DNA of 64,000 bases from assembly GCF_021246465.1 (NCBI RefSeq), contig NZ_JAHRHK010000011.1:16588-80587 (forward strand), written 5' to 3'. Shown one piece after another: positions 26,209 to 34,473 of this stretch. The notes under the pieces are model-generated. The model ran no database searches, was not told the DNA's origin, and saw only the letters and a list, made by a program, of their open reading frames with translations. The translations under genes and the position numbers were made by a program. Position 1 is the stretch's first letter; each line of letters starts with the position of its first letter. Origin of the DNA: Nocardioides sp. R-C-SC26 (lineage in GTDB: Bacteria; Actinomycetota; Actinomycetes; Propionibacteriales; Nocardioidaceae).

Positions 26209-27129
26209 ATGCGTGCGAGTCTCGGATCACTCCTCGTCGCTGCGGTCTCGGCCGCACTCGTCGCGACGATGCTCCAGTTCCTCCCTGCCCGAGCGGTGTG
26301 GCAGGAGGTCGACCCCCAGATGCCGGTGGCGCGGGTGGAGGTGCTCCCGCCCGAATGCGCCACCGACGGCGGGATGCCCACCGCGCCGACGACGTGCCGG
26401 GTCACCGGCTTCGGCAAGGGTCGCCCGACGGTCGTGGTGTGGGGCGACTCCCACGCCTGGCAGCAGCTGCCCGCGATGAAGGCGCAGGCCGAGCGCACGC
26501 GCACCAACCTGGTCGCGTTCGTGATGGGCGCGTGTCCGCCCGCGCGCATCCTCGACGGCTCCGTCGACGGACCGTGTGCCCGCAACTCCGCGCTCGCGCT
26601 GAAGTTCATCGCCGACAAGCGCAAGCGGAAGCAACGCGTGAAGGTGCTGATCGGCGCCTTCTGGGGCTTCTACCGCGACCTGCTCGACCGCGCGGCGAAC
26701 GGGTGGGAGCCGGAGACCCAGAACGAGTCGTTCCTCCTGGAGCGCTCGCGCCTCTACGAGGCCGGCACGGCGAACGCGTTCGGCACCTTGGCACGGTGGA
26801 ACGTGCCGACGGCGGCGCTGGCGCAGATGCCGTGGGTGCCCGACGACGCGCCGGCGTGCACCGACGGCGACGCGCCCTACGCCTGCGACCTCCCGCGCTC
26901 GACGGCGATCCACGACGAGGCGGCCACCCGCGCGTGGGTGAGCCGCCAACTCGCGCGGATCCCTCGCTCGGGGTTGATCGACACCACCGACTTCCTCTGC
27001 GACGACGACACATGCAGCGCGACGTTCCAGGGTCATCCGGCCTACCTGGACGACCTCCACCTCGATCCGGCGATCACCGGCGGCTTCTCCGGTCGCTATG
27101 CCGACTTCTTCGCCACACCGGTGCGCTGA
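26209..27129 (+). CDS. Membrane-anchored or secreted SGNH-domain protein
   Basis: This 306-residue protein has an N-terminal hydrophobic signal or anchor (LGSLLVAAVSAALVATML). An SGNH hydrolase-like domain follows: block I VVVWGDSHAWQQLP with Ser81, and a late DDLHLDPAITGGF carrying the Asp/His pair. This version resembles the C-terminal SGNH domain of acyltransferase-3 (OafB-like) O-acetylating enzymes, but the acyltransferase-3 membrane part is missing. Cys pairs (PECATDGG, TTCRV, GACPPAR, GPCARN) suggest disulfides in an external protein. A role in acylating or deacylating a surface glycan is inferred. It is divergent from hemQ. Confidence 0.8.
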   Translation: MRASLGSLLVAAVSAALVATMLQFLPARAVWQEVDPQMPVARVEVLPPECATDGGMPTAPTTCRVTGFGKGRPTVVVWGDSHAWQQLPAMKAQAERTRTNLVAFVMGACPPARILDGSVDGPCARNSALALKFIADKRKRKQRVKVLIGAFWGFYRDLLDRAANGWEPETQNESFLLERSRLYEAGTANAFGTLARWNVPTAALAQMPWVPDDAPACTDGDAPYACDLPRSTAIHDEAATRAWVSRQLARIPRSGLIDTTDFLCDDDTCSATFQGHPAYLDDLHLDPAITGGFSGRYADFFATPVR

Positions 27130-27150
27130 CGACGTCCACACCGACGTCAG

Positions 27151-27170
27151 CCGACCCCTCAGCCGGTCGG
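27151..27170. terminator. Weak hairpin between convergent genes
   Basis: CCGACC and GGTCGG form 6-bp arms with an 8-base loop between the SGNH gene and the ABC transporter gene. It may terminate either; evidence is thin. Confidence 0.25.
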
Positions 27171-27177
27171 TGGCGGT

Positions 27178-28938
27178 CTACTCGCCCGACCAGGCGCGCC
27201 ACAGCGTGGCGTAGGTGCCACCGGCCGCGACCAGCTCGTCATGGGTGCCGCGCTCCACGGCGCGACCCTGGTCGAGCACGATGATCTCGTCCGCGCCACG
27301 CGCCTGGGTGAGCCGGTGCGCCACGATGACGGCACCACGCCCGCCGACGACCTCCGCCGCAGCGCGGTCGAGGTCGCGTGCGCCGGCCGATCCGGCCTCC
27401 GCCGTCGCCTCGTCCAGGACGACGAGTGCCGGATCCGCGAGCAGCACCCGGGCGAGCGCGAGATGCTGCGCCTGGGCGGTCGTCAGGTGGAGAGCGCCGT
27501 CGCCGACCACGGTGTCCAGACCGTCCGGCAGGTCCGCGACCCAGCCCGCGCCGACCGCCGTCAGTGCCTCGTCCACGCGCACCGCGGTCTCGGGGTGGGC
27601 GTGCTCGGGTGACTCGGACACGAGGAGCAGGTTCTCCCGCACGGTGCCGGCGAAGACGTGTACCTCCTGGCTGACCAGGCACACCCGGCGACGCAGCTCC
27701 TCCTCGGCGACGTCGTAGAGCGCGACGCCGCCGAGTTCCACGTCCCCGCCCGACGGCGGCAGGGTCCCGGCGATCACGGCGGCGACGGTCGACTTGCCGG
27801 CACCGCTGGCACCGACCAGGGCCACCCGGTGTCCTGGGTGGACGTCGAGATCGAGGCCGTCCACGGCGTCGTGACCCTCGACGTAGGCGTGCCGCAGGCC
27901 GCGTACACGTACGGCGTCGCCCTGGGGCCGACCGGTGCCAGCCACGGCGACGGGCATGCCCGCGACGCCGACCATCCTGGTGAGGGAGGCGAACGTCGAC
28001 TGGAGCTCGTCGAAGAGGAACATGAGGGCACCGAGCGGGTTGAAGAGCCGGTGGAAGAACAGGGCCGCCGTGGTCACGGCACCGACGGTGACGGCGCCCC
28101 CGTCCACCAGCCAGAAGCCGACCGCCAACAGCGCGAGGAGCCCGATCAACTCGGAGCGGTTGGCACGGGAGGCGAAGCGCCCGAAGAGCCGGAAGACACT
28201 GATGGAGAGGTCCACGGTCTGCTGGGAGCGACGCTCCACCTCGGCCACGGCCGGAGCCTCGGTGCGGAAGGCCCGCAACGTCGGGAGCCCCTGCACCACG
28301 CCCAGCAGTGCCTGCGCCCGATTCCCCATCGCGGCACGCTCGGCGGCATAGATCGGTCCAGAACGCGGGAGGTACCACCGCAGGCCGAGCAGGTAGGAGG
28401 GGACGGCGAGCAGGCCGGCGAGCGCGAGGCGCCAGTCCAGCGCCAGCAGCCCGACCAGGGTGAGCAGCACGGTGGTCACCGACGTGAGCACCTCCGGCAC
28501 GATCGTGGAGGTGTTCGTGGCGACGAGCCGAGCGTCGTCCCCGACGCGGCTGAGTAGGTCGCCGGTACCGCTGGCCTCGAGCCGCCGGTACTCCAGCGAG
28601 AGGGCCCGTCCGACCACCTGCTCGCGCAGTTCGGCCAGGGTCGGCTCGGTCAACCGCGCCAGCCGGTCGACGGCGACGACGGCCAGCACCGCGCCCAGCG
28701 CTGCGGCTCCCGCGAGGATCGCGAAGGAGCGCCAGAGGTCGTCCTCGCCGGCGATGATCGCGTCGACCATCCGGCCCAGCATCCACGGCGCGACGAGCCC
28801 GGCTGCAGAAGCCGCGAGGTACAGCGCGACCACACCCGCCACGGCAGCGCGGCGCCGGCGCAGGAGCCCGGCGACGTGCCGTGCGGAGGCACGCGCGGTA
28901 GCGATCGGGAGCCGGTGCTCGGGTGTCATCGCACTCAT
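27178..28938 (-). CDS. ABC transporter, fused permease-ATPase half with intact Walker motifs but degenerate signature
   Basis: This 586-residue protein has an exporter-type six-helix membrane domain (about 30-330) and an ATPase domain. Walker A is GASGAGKST (about 375), Walker B with catalytic Glu is LVVLDEATAEAG (about 503), and the switch His is in VIVAHRLTQ. The signature LSGGQ is replaced by LTTAQ (about 481). It is translated from an ATG overlapping the stop of its partner (ATGA), so the two form a heterodimer. The good ATP site would combine these Walker motifs with the partner's LSGGQ. The iron box upstream suggests siderophore-related transport, perhaps uptake as in IrtAB or YbtPQ. 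Direction and substrate are inference. Confidence 0.88.
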   Translation of the reverse strand: MSAMTPEHRLPIATARASARHVAGLLRRRRAAVAGVVALYLAASAAGLVAPWMLGRMVDAIIAGEDDLWRSFAILAGAAALGAVLAVVAVDRLARLTEPTLAELREQVVGRALSLEYRRLEASGTGDLLSRVGDDARLVATNTSTIVPEVLTSVTTVLLTLVGLLALDWRLALAGLLAVPSYLLGLRWYLPRSGPIYAAERAAMGNRAQALLGVVQGLPTLRAFRTEAPAVAEVERRSQQTVDLSISVFRLFGRFASRANRSELIGLLALLAVGFWLVDGGAVTVGAVTTAALFFHRLFNPLGALMFLFDELQSTFASLTRMVGVAGMPVAVAGTGRPQGDAVRVRGLRHAYVEGHDAVDGLDLDVHPGHRVALVGASGAGKSTVAAVIAGTLPPSGGDVELGGVALYDVAEEELRRRVCLVSQEVHVFAGTVRENLLLVSESPEHAHPETAVRVDEALTAVGAGWVADLPDGLDTVVGDGALHLTTAQAQHLALARVLLADPALVVLDEATAEAGSAGARDLDRAAAEVVGGRGAVIVAHRLTQARGADEIIVLDQGRAVERGTHDELVAAGGTYATLWRAWSGE

Positions 28939-30593
28939 CGCAGCACCGCCTGCTGATAGCCGTCCTCGCGGAGGAGGTCGACGTGCGAACCGGTACGCCG
29001 CTCGCCGTCGGCCCGCAGGTGGACGACGCGATCCGCGGCCGCGAGCAGCGCCGGGCTCGAGGTGAGCACCAGCACCGCACCCGACGTCGGGAGCGCGGCG
29101 CGCAGGCCGGCGGCGATGCGCTGCTCGGTGACGGCGTCCACGGCCGTGGTCGGGTCGTGGAGCACGAGCACGCGGGGCCGGGCGGCCACGGCGCGGGCGA
29201 GGGCCAGCCGCTGCCGCTGGCCACCGGAGAGCGTCGTGCCCCCGGCCGCGACCGGGCGATCGATGCCCCGAGCGTCCAGCCCCACGACGTCCTCCAGAGC
29301 CGAGGCGGCCAGCACCGCCTCCCACTCGTCCTCCCCCGGCTCGGCATGGGTCACCACGTTCGAGCGCAGGGTGCCCTCGGCGACGTCGACCCGGTGTCGA
29401 CTCACCACGACCGCCTCGCGAACGGCGTCGAGGGTGGCCTCGTCGAGGTCGACGCCTCCCAGGCTGATCCGGCCCTCGACTGGACGGGCGACGGCGAGCC
29501 GGTCGACCAGCTCGTCACCGACGGCGGGGTCGTCGACAACCAGGGCCACGAGCTCTCCGGGGTGCACCTCCAGCAGGTCGCGCACGACCAGGGGCCCCGG
29601 GGGGAACTCCTCGATCCGCCCGCCCCGGACGGCGGGGGCGTCGCCGAAGCATGCCACCAGCCGGCGCGCGGAACCGACGGAGGAGGCCACCTCGACGGCG
29701 ACGGCGCCGATCATCCGCAGCGGTTCGGCCAGGAACTGCGTCAGCCCGACGACGGCGATGAACTCACCGATCGACAGCTCGCCGTCGAGCGCCCGCTGAC
29801 CGGCGAGCACGGCCACCAGGGCGAGCAGCAGCCCGCTCGCGAAGGTGGTGCAGCCCGACAGCTGAGCGGCCGAGCGAGCGGCCTGCACGCCAGCGTCCGC
29901 CGCGGCGCGGTTCGCCGCCGTGTAGTGCCGCAGAGCGGCGCGCTCGCCGCCGACGCCCTTGAGCACGCGCAGACCGGTGACGAGGTCGGCAGCGACGCCC
30001 GAGGCCCGGGCGATCCGCTCCTGACGCTCCTCGGCACGCCGCGCCAGTCGCGGCGCGAGGAGTCGCGTGACCGCCAGGACGGCAGGCACTCCCACCACGA
30101 TGACGAGCGCCAACAGCACGTCCAGCGTGAGCAGGTACACGACGCTCAGCGCGGCCGACGCCAGCCCCGCGACGACGAACGGAACCAGGCGCAACGCCGA
30201 GGCCGCCTCGTCGGCATCGGAGGTGGCGAGCGACACCAGCTCCCCAGGAAGCCTGGGCGTGGCCTGGCCGCCGGGGTCGGACACGCGCCGGACGACGTCA
30301 CCTCGCAGGCGATGCGCCTCGTACTGCATCGCCGCGTAACCGACGCGCGAGCCGAAGCGGTAGGAGAAGGACAACACCGCGAAGAGCCCGCAGAGGCCCA
30401 GCGACCACCACGCCATCGCCGTCAGATCTCCGGTGGCGACCGCGTCGTCGATCACCCAGCCGATCGCCATCGGCACCAGCGCCTCGCAGACGTTCCACAG
30501 CGAGATCAGGCCGAGGCTCAGCAGAAGCCGGCCGCGCTGAGCGCGGATCGAGCGACGATAGAGACCGGCGACGGTGACGGGACGTTCGCTCAC
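28935..30593 (-). CDS. ABC transporter, fused permease-ATPase half with intact LSGGQ but lost Walker motifs
   Basis: This 552-residue protein has the same exporter fold as its partner, but the ATPase domain is worn down in the opposite way. The Walker A region reads ALVVDDPAVGDELVD (about 352), with no GKS/T. Walker B is LVLHDPTTAVD, with His for the magnesium Asp and Asp for catalytic Glu. The switch region VLTSSPALL lacks His. The signature TLSGGQRQRLALARAV (about 454) is perfect. It should therefore bind or hydrolyse ATP only through its partner's Walker site. The frame is intact and conserved motifs flank the losses, so this is not a pseudogene. The GTG start abuts the iron box, implying leaderless, iron-repressed expression. 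Confidence 0.87.
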   Translation of the reverse strand: MSERPVTVAGLYRRSIRAQRGRLLLSLGLISLWNVCEALVPMAIGWVIDDAVATGDLTAMAWWSLGLCGLFAVLSFSYRFGSRVGYAAMQYEAHRLRGDVVRRVSDPGGQATPRLPGELVSLATSDADEAASALRLVPFVVAGLASAALSVVYLLTLDVLLALVIVVGVPAVLAVTRLLAPRLARRAEERQERIARASGVAADLVTGLRVLKGVGGERAALRHYTAANRAAADAGVQAARSAAQLSGCTTFASGLLLALVAVLAGQRALDGELSIGEFIAVVGLTQFLAEPLRMIGAVAVEVASSVGSARRLVACFGDAPAVRGGRIEEFPPGPLVVRDLLEVHPGELVALVVDDPAVGDELVDRLAVARPVEGRISLGGVDLDEATLDAVREAVVVSRHRVDVAEGTLRSNVVTHAEPGEDEWEAVLAASALEDVVGLDARGIDRPVAAGGTTLSGGQRQRLALARAVAARPRVLVLHDPTTAVDAVTEQRIAAGLRAALPTSGAVLVLTSSPALLAAADRVVHLRADGERRTGSHVDLLREDGYQQAVLR

Positions 30594-30617
30594 TGAAGTG
30601 AGGTTAGCCTTACTTCA
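30594..30617 (-). promoter_or_regulatory. DtxR/IdeR-like iron box overlapping a leaderless promoter
   Basis: TGAGGTTAGCCTTACTTCA (30599-30617) matches 15 of 19 positions of the DtxR/IdeR consensus TTAGGTTAGCCTAACCTAA and forms part of a longer near-palindrome from 30594. On the minus strand it contains TAACCT (30601-30606), a -10 box 7 bases from the GTG at 30593. Bound repressor would cover the -10 and start site, giving expression only when iron is scarce. Confidence 0.7.
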
Positions 30618-30636
30618 ACGAGCGGCGGCCCGGTGT

Positions 30637-30939
30637 CTACTCCGTGTCAGCCGCCGAGGCGCTACCGGCGGGACCGGAGGCACCCGGTGCCTCTGGCTCC
30701 TCAGGCACCGACATGCGCCGGGCAGGGCGCTTGGTGCTCGGGTCGTAGAGCCCGGCCTCCGCAGCACGGTCGACATTGCGCAGCCGCGTGACCAGGCTGA
30801 AGCCCAGGATGACGATCGCGAGCACGCCGAGTCCGAACAGCCCGAAGGCGGTCCATCCTGCGACGACGTCCTCGTCGTCGGGCAACGGATCGGTCGCAAG
30901 CAGCCACAACATGCCTGCCATGGTCGCAGACGGCGCCAT
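30637..30939 (-). CDS. Small single-span membrane protein of the mca locus
   Basis: This protein is 100 residues from the ATG at 30939. One hydrophobic helix (GWTAFGLFGLGVLAIVILGF) is followed by a charged cytoplasmic tail (LVTRLRNVDRAAEAGLYDP) and a disordered Pro/Ala/Ser end. Its start overlaps the mca stop (TGATG), so it is made with Mca. Similar small membrane proteins accompany mca in other actinomycetes; no function is known to me. The GTG just upstream (30942) is an alternative start. Confidence 0.7.
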   Translation of the reverse strand: MAPSATMAGMLWLLATDPLPDDEDVVAGWTAFGLFGLGVLAIVILGFSLVTRLRNVDRAAEAGLYDPSTKRPARRMSVPEEPEAPGASGPAGSASAADTE

Positions 30940-31865
30940 CACGAGGCCGCCTCGGGCACGACGCCGGCGAACAGGTCACTCTCCGGCATGGGTGAATCGA
31001 CGACGCTGCGCACCAGCTCGTAGTCCTCGGTGGGCCAGACCTCGGTCTGGATCTCCCGCGGCACCGCGAACCAGAACCCGTCCGGGTCGATCTGGGTGGC
31101 GTGGGCCAACAGAGCCTGGTCTCGGACGCCGAAGTAGTCCGAGCAGGGCACCTTGGTCGTGACCCGGGCATCCCACTCCGGCTCGGGCTTCCAGTCCTTG
31201 AGCCGCTCCTCCCAGGGCGATTCCAGCCCGTGCGCGACCATCGCGTCGTGCAGCCGCTGCATCCGCTCCCGGTTGAACGAGTGGTGGTAGTAGAGCTTGC
31301 TGACCTGCCACGCCGGTCCGGCGTCGGGGTACAGCGCCGGATCGGACGCGGCCTCGAACGCGGCCACCGACACCTCGTGGCAGCGGATGTGGTCGGGATG
31401 GGGATACCCGCCCCGCTCGTCGTAGGTGGTCAGTACGTGCGGCCGGTGCTCGCGGATCAGGCGCACCAACGCGGCCGTCGACTCCTCGAGCGGGGCGAGC
31501 GCGAAGCAACCCTCGGGCAGCGGCGGCTTGGGGTCACCCTCCGGCCAGCCGGAGTCGACGAAGCCGAGCCAGTGCTGGCGTACGCCGAGGATGTCGCGTG
31601 CCCGCTCCATCTCCTGGCGCCGGATCTCGGTGATGTTCTCCCAGACGTCGGGGCGGTCCATCTTGGGGTTGAGAACCGATCCACGCTCACCGCCGGTGCA
31701 GGTGACGACGTGGACGTCCACGCCTTCGGCGACGTACATCGCCGTCGACGCGGCACCCTTGCTCGACTCGTCGTCGGGGTGGGCATGGACGTGCATCAGC
31801 CGGAGGCCGACACGGGAAGCTGCGGTCGTGGCGGAGGCCGACGGAGCCGGAGACTCAACGGACAT
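30939..31865 (-). CDS. mca: Mycothiol S-conjugate amidase
   Basis: Mca cleaves mycothiol S-conjugates of electrophiles and drugs, releasing a mercapturic acid for export and GlcN-inositol for mycothiol resynthesis. It is 308 residues of the PIG-L/LmbE deacetylase fold. Zinc ligands are in AHPDDES (His29, Asp32) and [12 protein letters not shown]. The closely related deacetylase MshB is the main alternative, but [28 protein letters not shown] and the partner genes fit Mca. The ATG follows a TAGGAT -10 by six bases. The divergent DUF4307 gene and nearby greA match the neighbourhood I recall around mycobacterial mca. Confidence 0.93.
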   Translation of the reverse strand: MSVESPAPSASATTAASRVGLRLMHVHAHPDDESSKGAASTAMYVAEGVDVHVVTCTGGERGSVLNPKMDRPDVWENITEIRRQEMERARDILGVRQHWLGFVDSGWPEGDPKPPLPEGCFALAPLEESTAALVRLIREHRPHVLTTYDERGGYPHPDHIRCHEVSVAAFEAASDPALYPDAGPAWQVSKLYYHHSFNRERMQRLHDAMVAHGLESPWEERLKDWKPEPEWDARVTTKVPCSDYFGVRDQALLAHATQIDPDGFWFAVPREIQTEVWPTEDYELVRSVVDSPMPESDLFAGVVPEAAS

Positions 31866-31871
31866 ACGACG

Positions 31872-31881
31872 ATCCTAGAAT
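31872..31881. promoter_or_regulatory. Overlapping divergent leaderless -10 boxes (mca / DUF4307)
   Basis: On the minus strand TAGGAT (31872-31877) lies 6 bases before the mca ATG. On the plus strand TAGAAT (31876-31881) lies 6 bases before the GTG at 31888. The two boxes share two base pairs, so the polymerases cannot bind both at once. Confidence 0.55.
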
Positions 31882-31887
31882 TGCGTG

Positions 31888-32343
31888 GTGCCTCCCCCCG
31901 ACCCGACCGCCCCGCACGAGCCGTCGGGCGCCGGCGCGCCCACGGATCTGGCCGATCGCTACGGCGTCCCATCCCGATGGCGCCGCGTCGCGCTCCTGAC
32001 CGCCGCAGTCACGGTGGTCGTCGCGTTCGGCGGGTGGCTGGGCTGGACCATCTGGGAGCAGGCGCGGCCCCAGATCGCCTCGGGCGAGCTGCGCTTCGAG
32101 ATCGTCAGCGACCGCGAGATCGTCGCGACCTTCACCGTCGACCTCGCCGACGGCGTCGACCCGGCCGACACCACCTGCGAGCTGCGCGCCCAGGCCGTCG
32201 ACAAGTCACTGGTGGGCCGGCTCGTGTTCGCGCCCCAGCCCGACGCCCGCAACCAGGTCACCCAGTCGGTCACCACCGTGCAACGCGCGACCGCCGTCGA
32301 CCTGATCGGGTGCACGACCGAGGGGCAGCAGCGGCCCCGCTGA
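31888..32343 (+). CDS. DUF4307 membrane protein
   Basis: This 151-residue protein has a Pro-rich cytoplasmic start containing DLADRYGVPSRWRR, one transmembrane helix (VALLTAAVTVVVAFGGWLGW) and an extracellular beta-rich domain (ELRFEIVSDREIVATFTVDL) with two cysteines (TTCELRA, IGCTTEG). This is the layout of the DUF4307 family, found beside mca and greA in actinobacteria. Function is unknown. GTG 31888 is preferred over GTG 31885 because it lies six bases after the -10 box. Confidence 0.85.
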   Translation: MPPPDPTAPHEPSGAGAPTDLADRYGVPSRWRRVALLTAAVTVVVAFGGWLGWTIWEQARPQIASGELRFEIVSDREIVATFTVDLADGVDPADTTCELRAQAVDKSLVGRLVFAPQPDARNQVTQSVTTVQRATAVDLIGCTTEGQQRPR

Positions 32344-32384
32344 CCCGGTCACCGCCGCGTGCCAGCCGAGGAACTGCGGCACCG

Positions 32385-32423
32385 TGCGGTCGGTTGCTAA
32401 GGTGGTGCATTCGGCCGACCGCA
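32385..32423 (+). promoter_or_regulatory. Candidate greA promoter inside a 9-bp inverted repeat, with long leader
   Basis: TGCGGTCGG (32385-32393) and CCGACCGCA (32415-32423) are perfect inverted arms 21 bases apart. Between them is TGCTAAGGT, an extended -10 (TAAGGT 32398-32403). If this is the greA promoter, the leader is about 220 bases, unusual among so many leaderless genes. The rest of the 290-bp gap holds a small hairpin (CCTCAGCCGATGAGG) but no gene. Confidence 0.35.
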
Positions 32424-32633
32424 GATCTTCAGGCTCCACCCGCGTCTGCGCCCCTACCGGGCCCAGCCGGGTGCCGAACCTCAGCCGATGAGGTGCGGAA
32501 CCGCGCGGCCGACGTCGAGCACGACGCTGGACCACCCGTCCACGCCGGGATCGCCGTACGCACACCCCCACCCCGTCGCATCCGCGACACCGTGACATCG
32601 AGAACCAGCAGCGAGAAAGATCAGGAGACCGCC

Positions 32634-33137
32634 ATGTCGCAGTCGACCGAGCAGGGCACCGTCTGGCTGACCCAGGAGGCCCACGACAAGCTCCGCAGCG
32701 AGCTCGAGGAGCTCAAGGGTCCGGTCCGTCAGGAGATCATCGCCCGGATCAGCGCGGCGCGCGACGAGGGTGACCTGAAGGAGAACGGCGGCTACCACGC
32801 GGCGCGCGAGGAGCAAGGCAAGCTCGAGGGCAAGATCCGCCAACTGGAGGACATGCTGGAGCGTGCCGAGGTCGGCGAGACGCCGCCGGACGACGGTGTC
32901 GTCGAGCCGGGCATGGTCGTCACGTACAAGTTCGAGGGCGACGACGATGACGAGGCCGAGACCTTCCTGCTCGGCGCGCGCGAGATCGAGCCCGAGGGGC
33001 TCCAGGTCTTCTCCCCCCAGTCTCCGCTCGGCTCCGCGATCAACGGCAAGCCGCGCGGGGAGACTGTGAGCTACGAGGCGCCCAACGGCAAGACCCTCCG
33101 CGTGGTCATCCTCGACGCCAAGCCCTTCACCGGCTGA
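32634..33137 (+). CDS. greA: Transcription elongation factor GreA
   Basis: GreA enters the secondary channel of RNA polymerase and stimulates cleavage of backtracked transcripts. It is 167 residues. The N-terminal coiled coil has the acidic tip in ARDEGDLKENGGYHAAREEQG. The C-terminal FKBP-like domain ends with SPLGSAINGKPRGETVSYEAPNG (split region near residue 130-155), typical of Gre factors. The ATG is preceded by AGGAGA seven bases upstream, one of the few clear ribosome-binding sites here. This fits a highly expressed gene with a real leader. Confidence 0.97.
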   Translation: MSQSTEQGTVWLTQEAHDKLRSELEELKGPVRQEIIARISAARDEGDLKENGGYHAAREEQGKLEGKIRQLEDMLERAEVGETPPDDGVVEPGMVVTYKFEGDDDDEAETFLLGAREIEPEGLQVFSPQSPLGSAINGKPRGETVSYEAPNGKTLRVVILDAKPFTG

Positions 33138-33221
33138 GGAAGGCGCTCGACCCACCGGGTCTCGTGACGGTCGCAGAGCGACCTCCTCGACCGCCGACCC
33201 CGGGTGGGCGGCCACGGCTCG

Positions 33222-34469
33222 CTACCGCGACTCGACCCGATAGCCCGCCCGGTGCAGCCGGGCGATCACCGAGGCGGCGTGGTCCTCGCCTCGGGTCTCC
33301 AGCTGCAGATGCACGTCGACCTCCGCGAGGTTGAGCGTCGGGGAGATGCGTTCGTGGGTCACCTCGAGCACGTTCGCACCGCACTCGCCGACCTCCCCGA
33401 GCAGGCGCGCCAACCCACCCGGCAGGTCGGGGATGGTCACCCGGACGTCGAGGAACCGGCCGGCCGCGGCCATGCCGTGCTGGATGACCTTGCCGAGCAG
33501 CACCGGGTCGATGTTGCCGCCCGAGAGCACCGCCACGACCGGACCGGTGAAGTCGCCGGGGGCGTCGAGCAGCGCGGCGACGGCGGCCGCACCGGCCGGC
33601 TCCACGACGACCTTCGCGCGTTCCAGCAGGGCGAGGAGCGCACGAGAGAGCGACTCCTCCGAGACCGTGAGGACGTCGTCGACGTGGTCGCGGACGGCGG
33701 CGAAGGTCAGGTCCCCGGGCAGACCGACGGCGATGCCGTCGGCCATCGTGCGCATGGTCTGCAGCGGCACCGGTCGACCTTGCGCGAGGGAGTCGGGGAA
33801 CGCTGCGGCACCGGCGGCCTGCACCCCCACCACGCGGACGTCGGGGCGTAGCGCCTTCACCGCGATCGCGACGCCGGCGAGCAGGCCGCCTCCCCCGGTC
33901 GGCACGACGACCGTCGCGACGTCGGGCACCTCGTCGAGCACCTCGAGCCCGAGCGTGCCCTGCCCCGCGACGATGTCGACGTGGTCGAAGGGGTGGATGA
34001 AGACCGCTCCCGTCTCCTCGGCGAAGGCACGTGCGGCCCCCAGCGCTCCCTCCAGGGTGGTGCCGGCGAACACGACGTCGGCGCCGTAGCCGCGCGTCGC
34101 CTTCTCCTTCGGGATCGGAGCACCTTCCGGCATGAAGACGGTGGCCCGGACGCCGAGTTGCTGGGCTGCCAGCGCGACCCCCTGGGCGTGGTTGCCTGCC
34201 GAGGCGGCCACGACTCCCCAGTCGCGCTCCTCACCACTGAGTCGAGACATCCGCACGAAGGCGCCGCGCGCCTTGAACGAGCCTGTGCGTTGCAGGTTCT
34301 CGCACTTGAGGTGGACCGGGGCGCCGACGACCGTGGAGAGCCACCGCGACTCCTCCATCGGCGTCACGACGGCGAGTCCGCGCAGCAGCTCCCGGGCGGA
34401 GGCGATCTCGTGCGCCGTGACCTCCTCGGTGGAGGCGGAGCCTGGTGCGTCGAACTGCGGGTCGGCCAT
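33222..34469 (-). CDS. ilvA: Threonine ammonia-lyase (threonine dehydratase) with C-terminal ACT domain
   Basis: This enzyme deaminates threonine to 2-oxobutyrate, the first step toward isoleucine or a catabolic step. It is 415 residues. The PLP lysine is Lys66 in LQRTGSFKARGA. SAGNHAQGVALAA and the glycine-rich PTGGGGLLAGVAIA bind cofactor phosphate. Residues from about 335 form one ACT-like domain (VTIPDLPGGLARLLGEVGE). This single short ACT domain is closer to the catabolic-type enzymes (TdcB/IlvA1 class) than to biosynthetic IlvA, which has a larger double-ACT regulatory end. It lies 4 bases after the AI-2E-family gene and is probably translated with it. Confidence 0.93.
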   Translation of the reverse strand: MADPQFDAPGSASTEEVTAHEIASARELLRGLAVVTPMEESRWLSTVVGAPVHLKCENLQRTGSFKARGAFVRMSRLSGEERDWGVVAASAGNHAQGVALAAQQLGVRATVFMPEGAPIPKEKATRGYGADVVFAGTTLEGALGAARAFAEETGAVFIHPFDHVDIVAGQGTLGLEVLDEVPDVATVVVPTGGGGLLAGVAIAVKALRPDVRVVGVQAAGAAAFPDSLAQGRPVPLQTMRTMADGIAVGLPGDLTFAAVRDHVDDVLTVSEESLSRALLALLERAKVVVEPAGAAAVAALLDAPGDFTGPVVAVLSGGNIDPVLLGKVIQHGMAAAGRFLDVRVTIPDLPGGLARLLGEVGECGANVLEVTHERISPTLNLAEVDVHLQLETRGEDHAASVIARLHRAGYRVESR

Positions 34470-34473
34470 GGGC

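Noticed and set aside
28935..30593. Pseudogene or frameshift as explanation for the missing Walker A
   Set aside because: The frame is continuous, the sequence is well conserved on both sides, and the losses complement those of the partner.
31101..32633. 510-codon extension upstream of greA
   Set aside because: It covers mca in antisense and the DUF4307 gene in another frame. GreA starts at 32634 with a clear ribosome-binding site.
33138..33221. Possible terminator between greA and ilvA (CCCACCGGGTC with GACCCCGGGTGGG)
   Set aside because: The arms are unequal in length and about 36 bases apart. It may still act as a terminator, but support is too weak to list.
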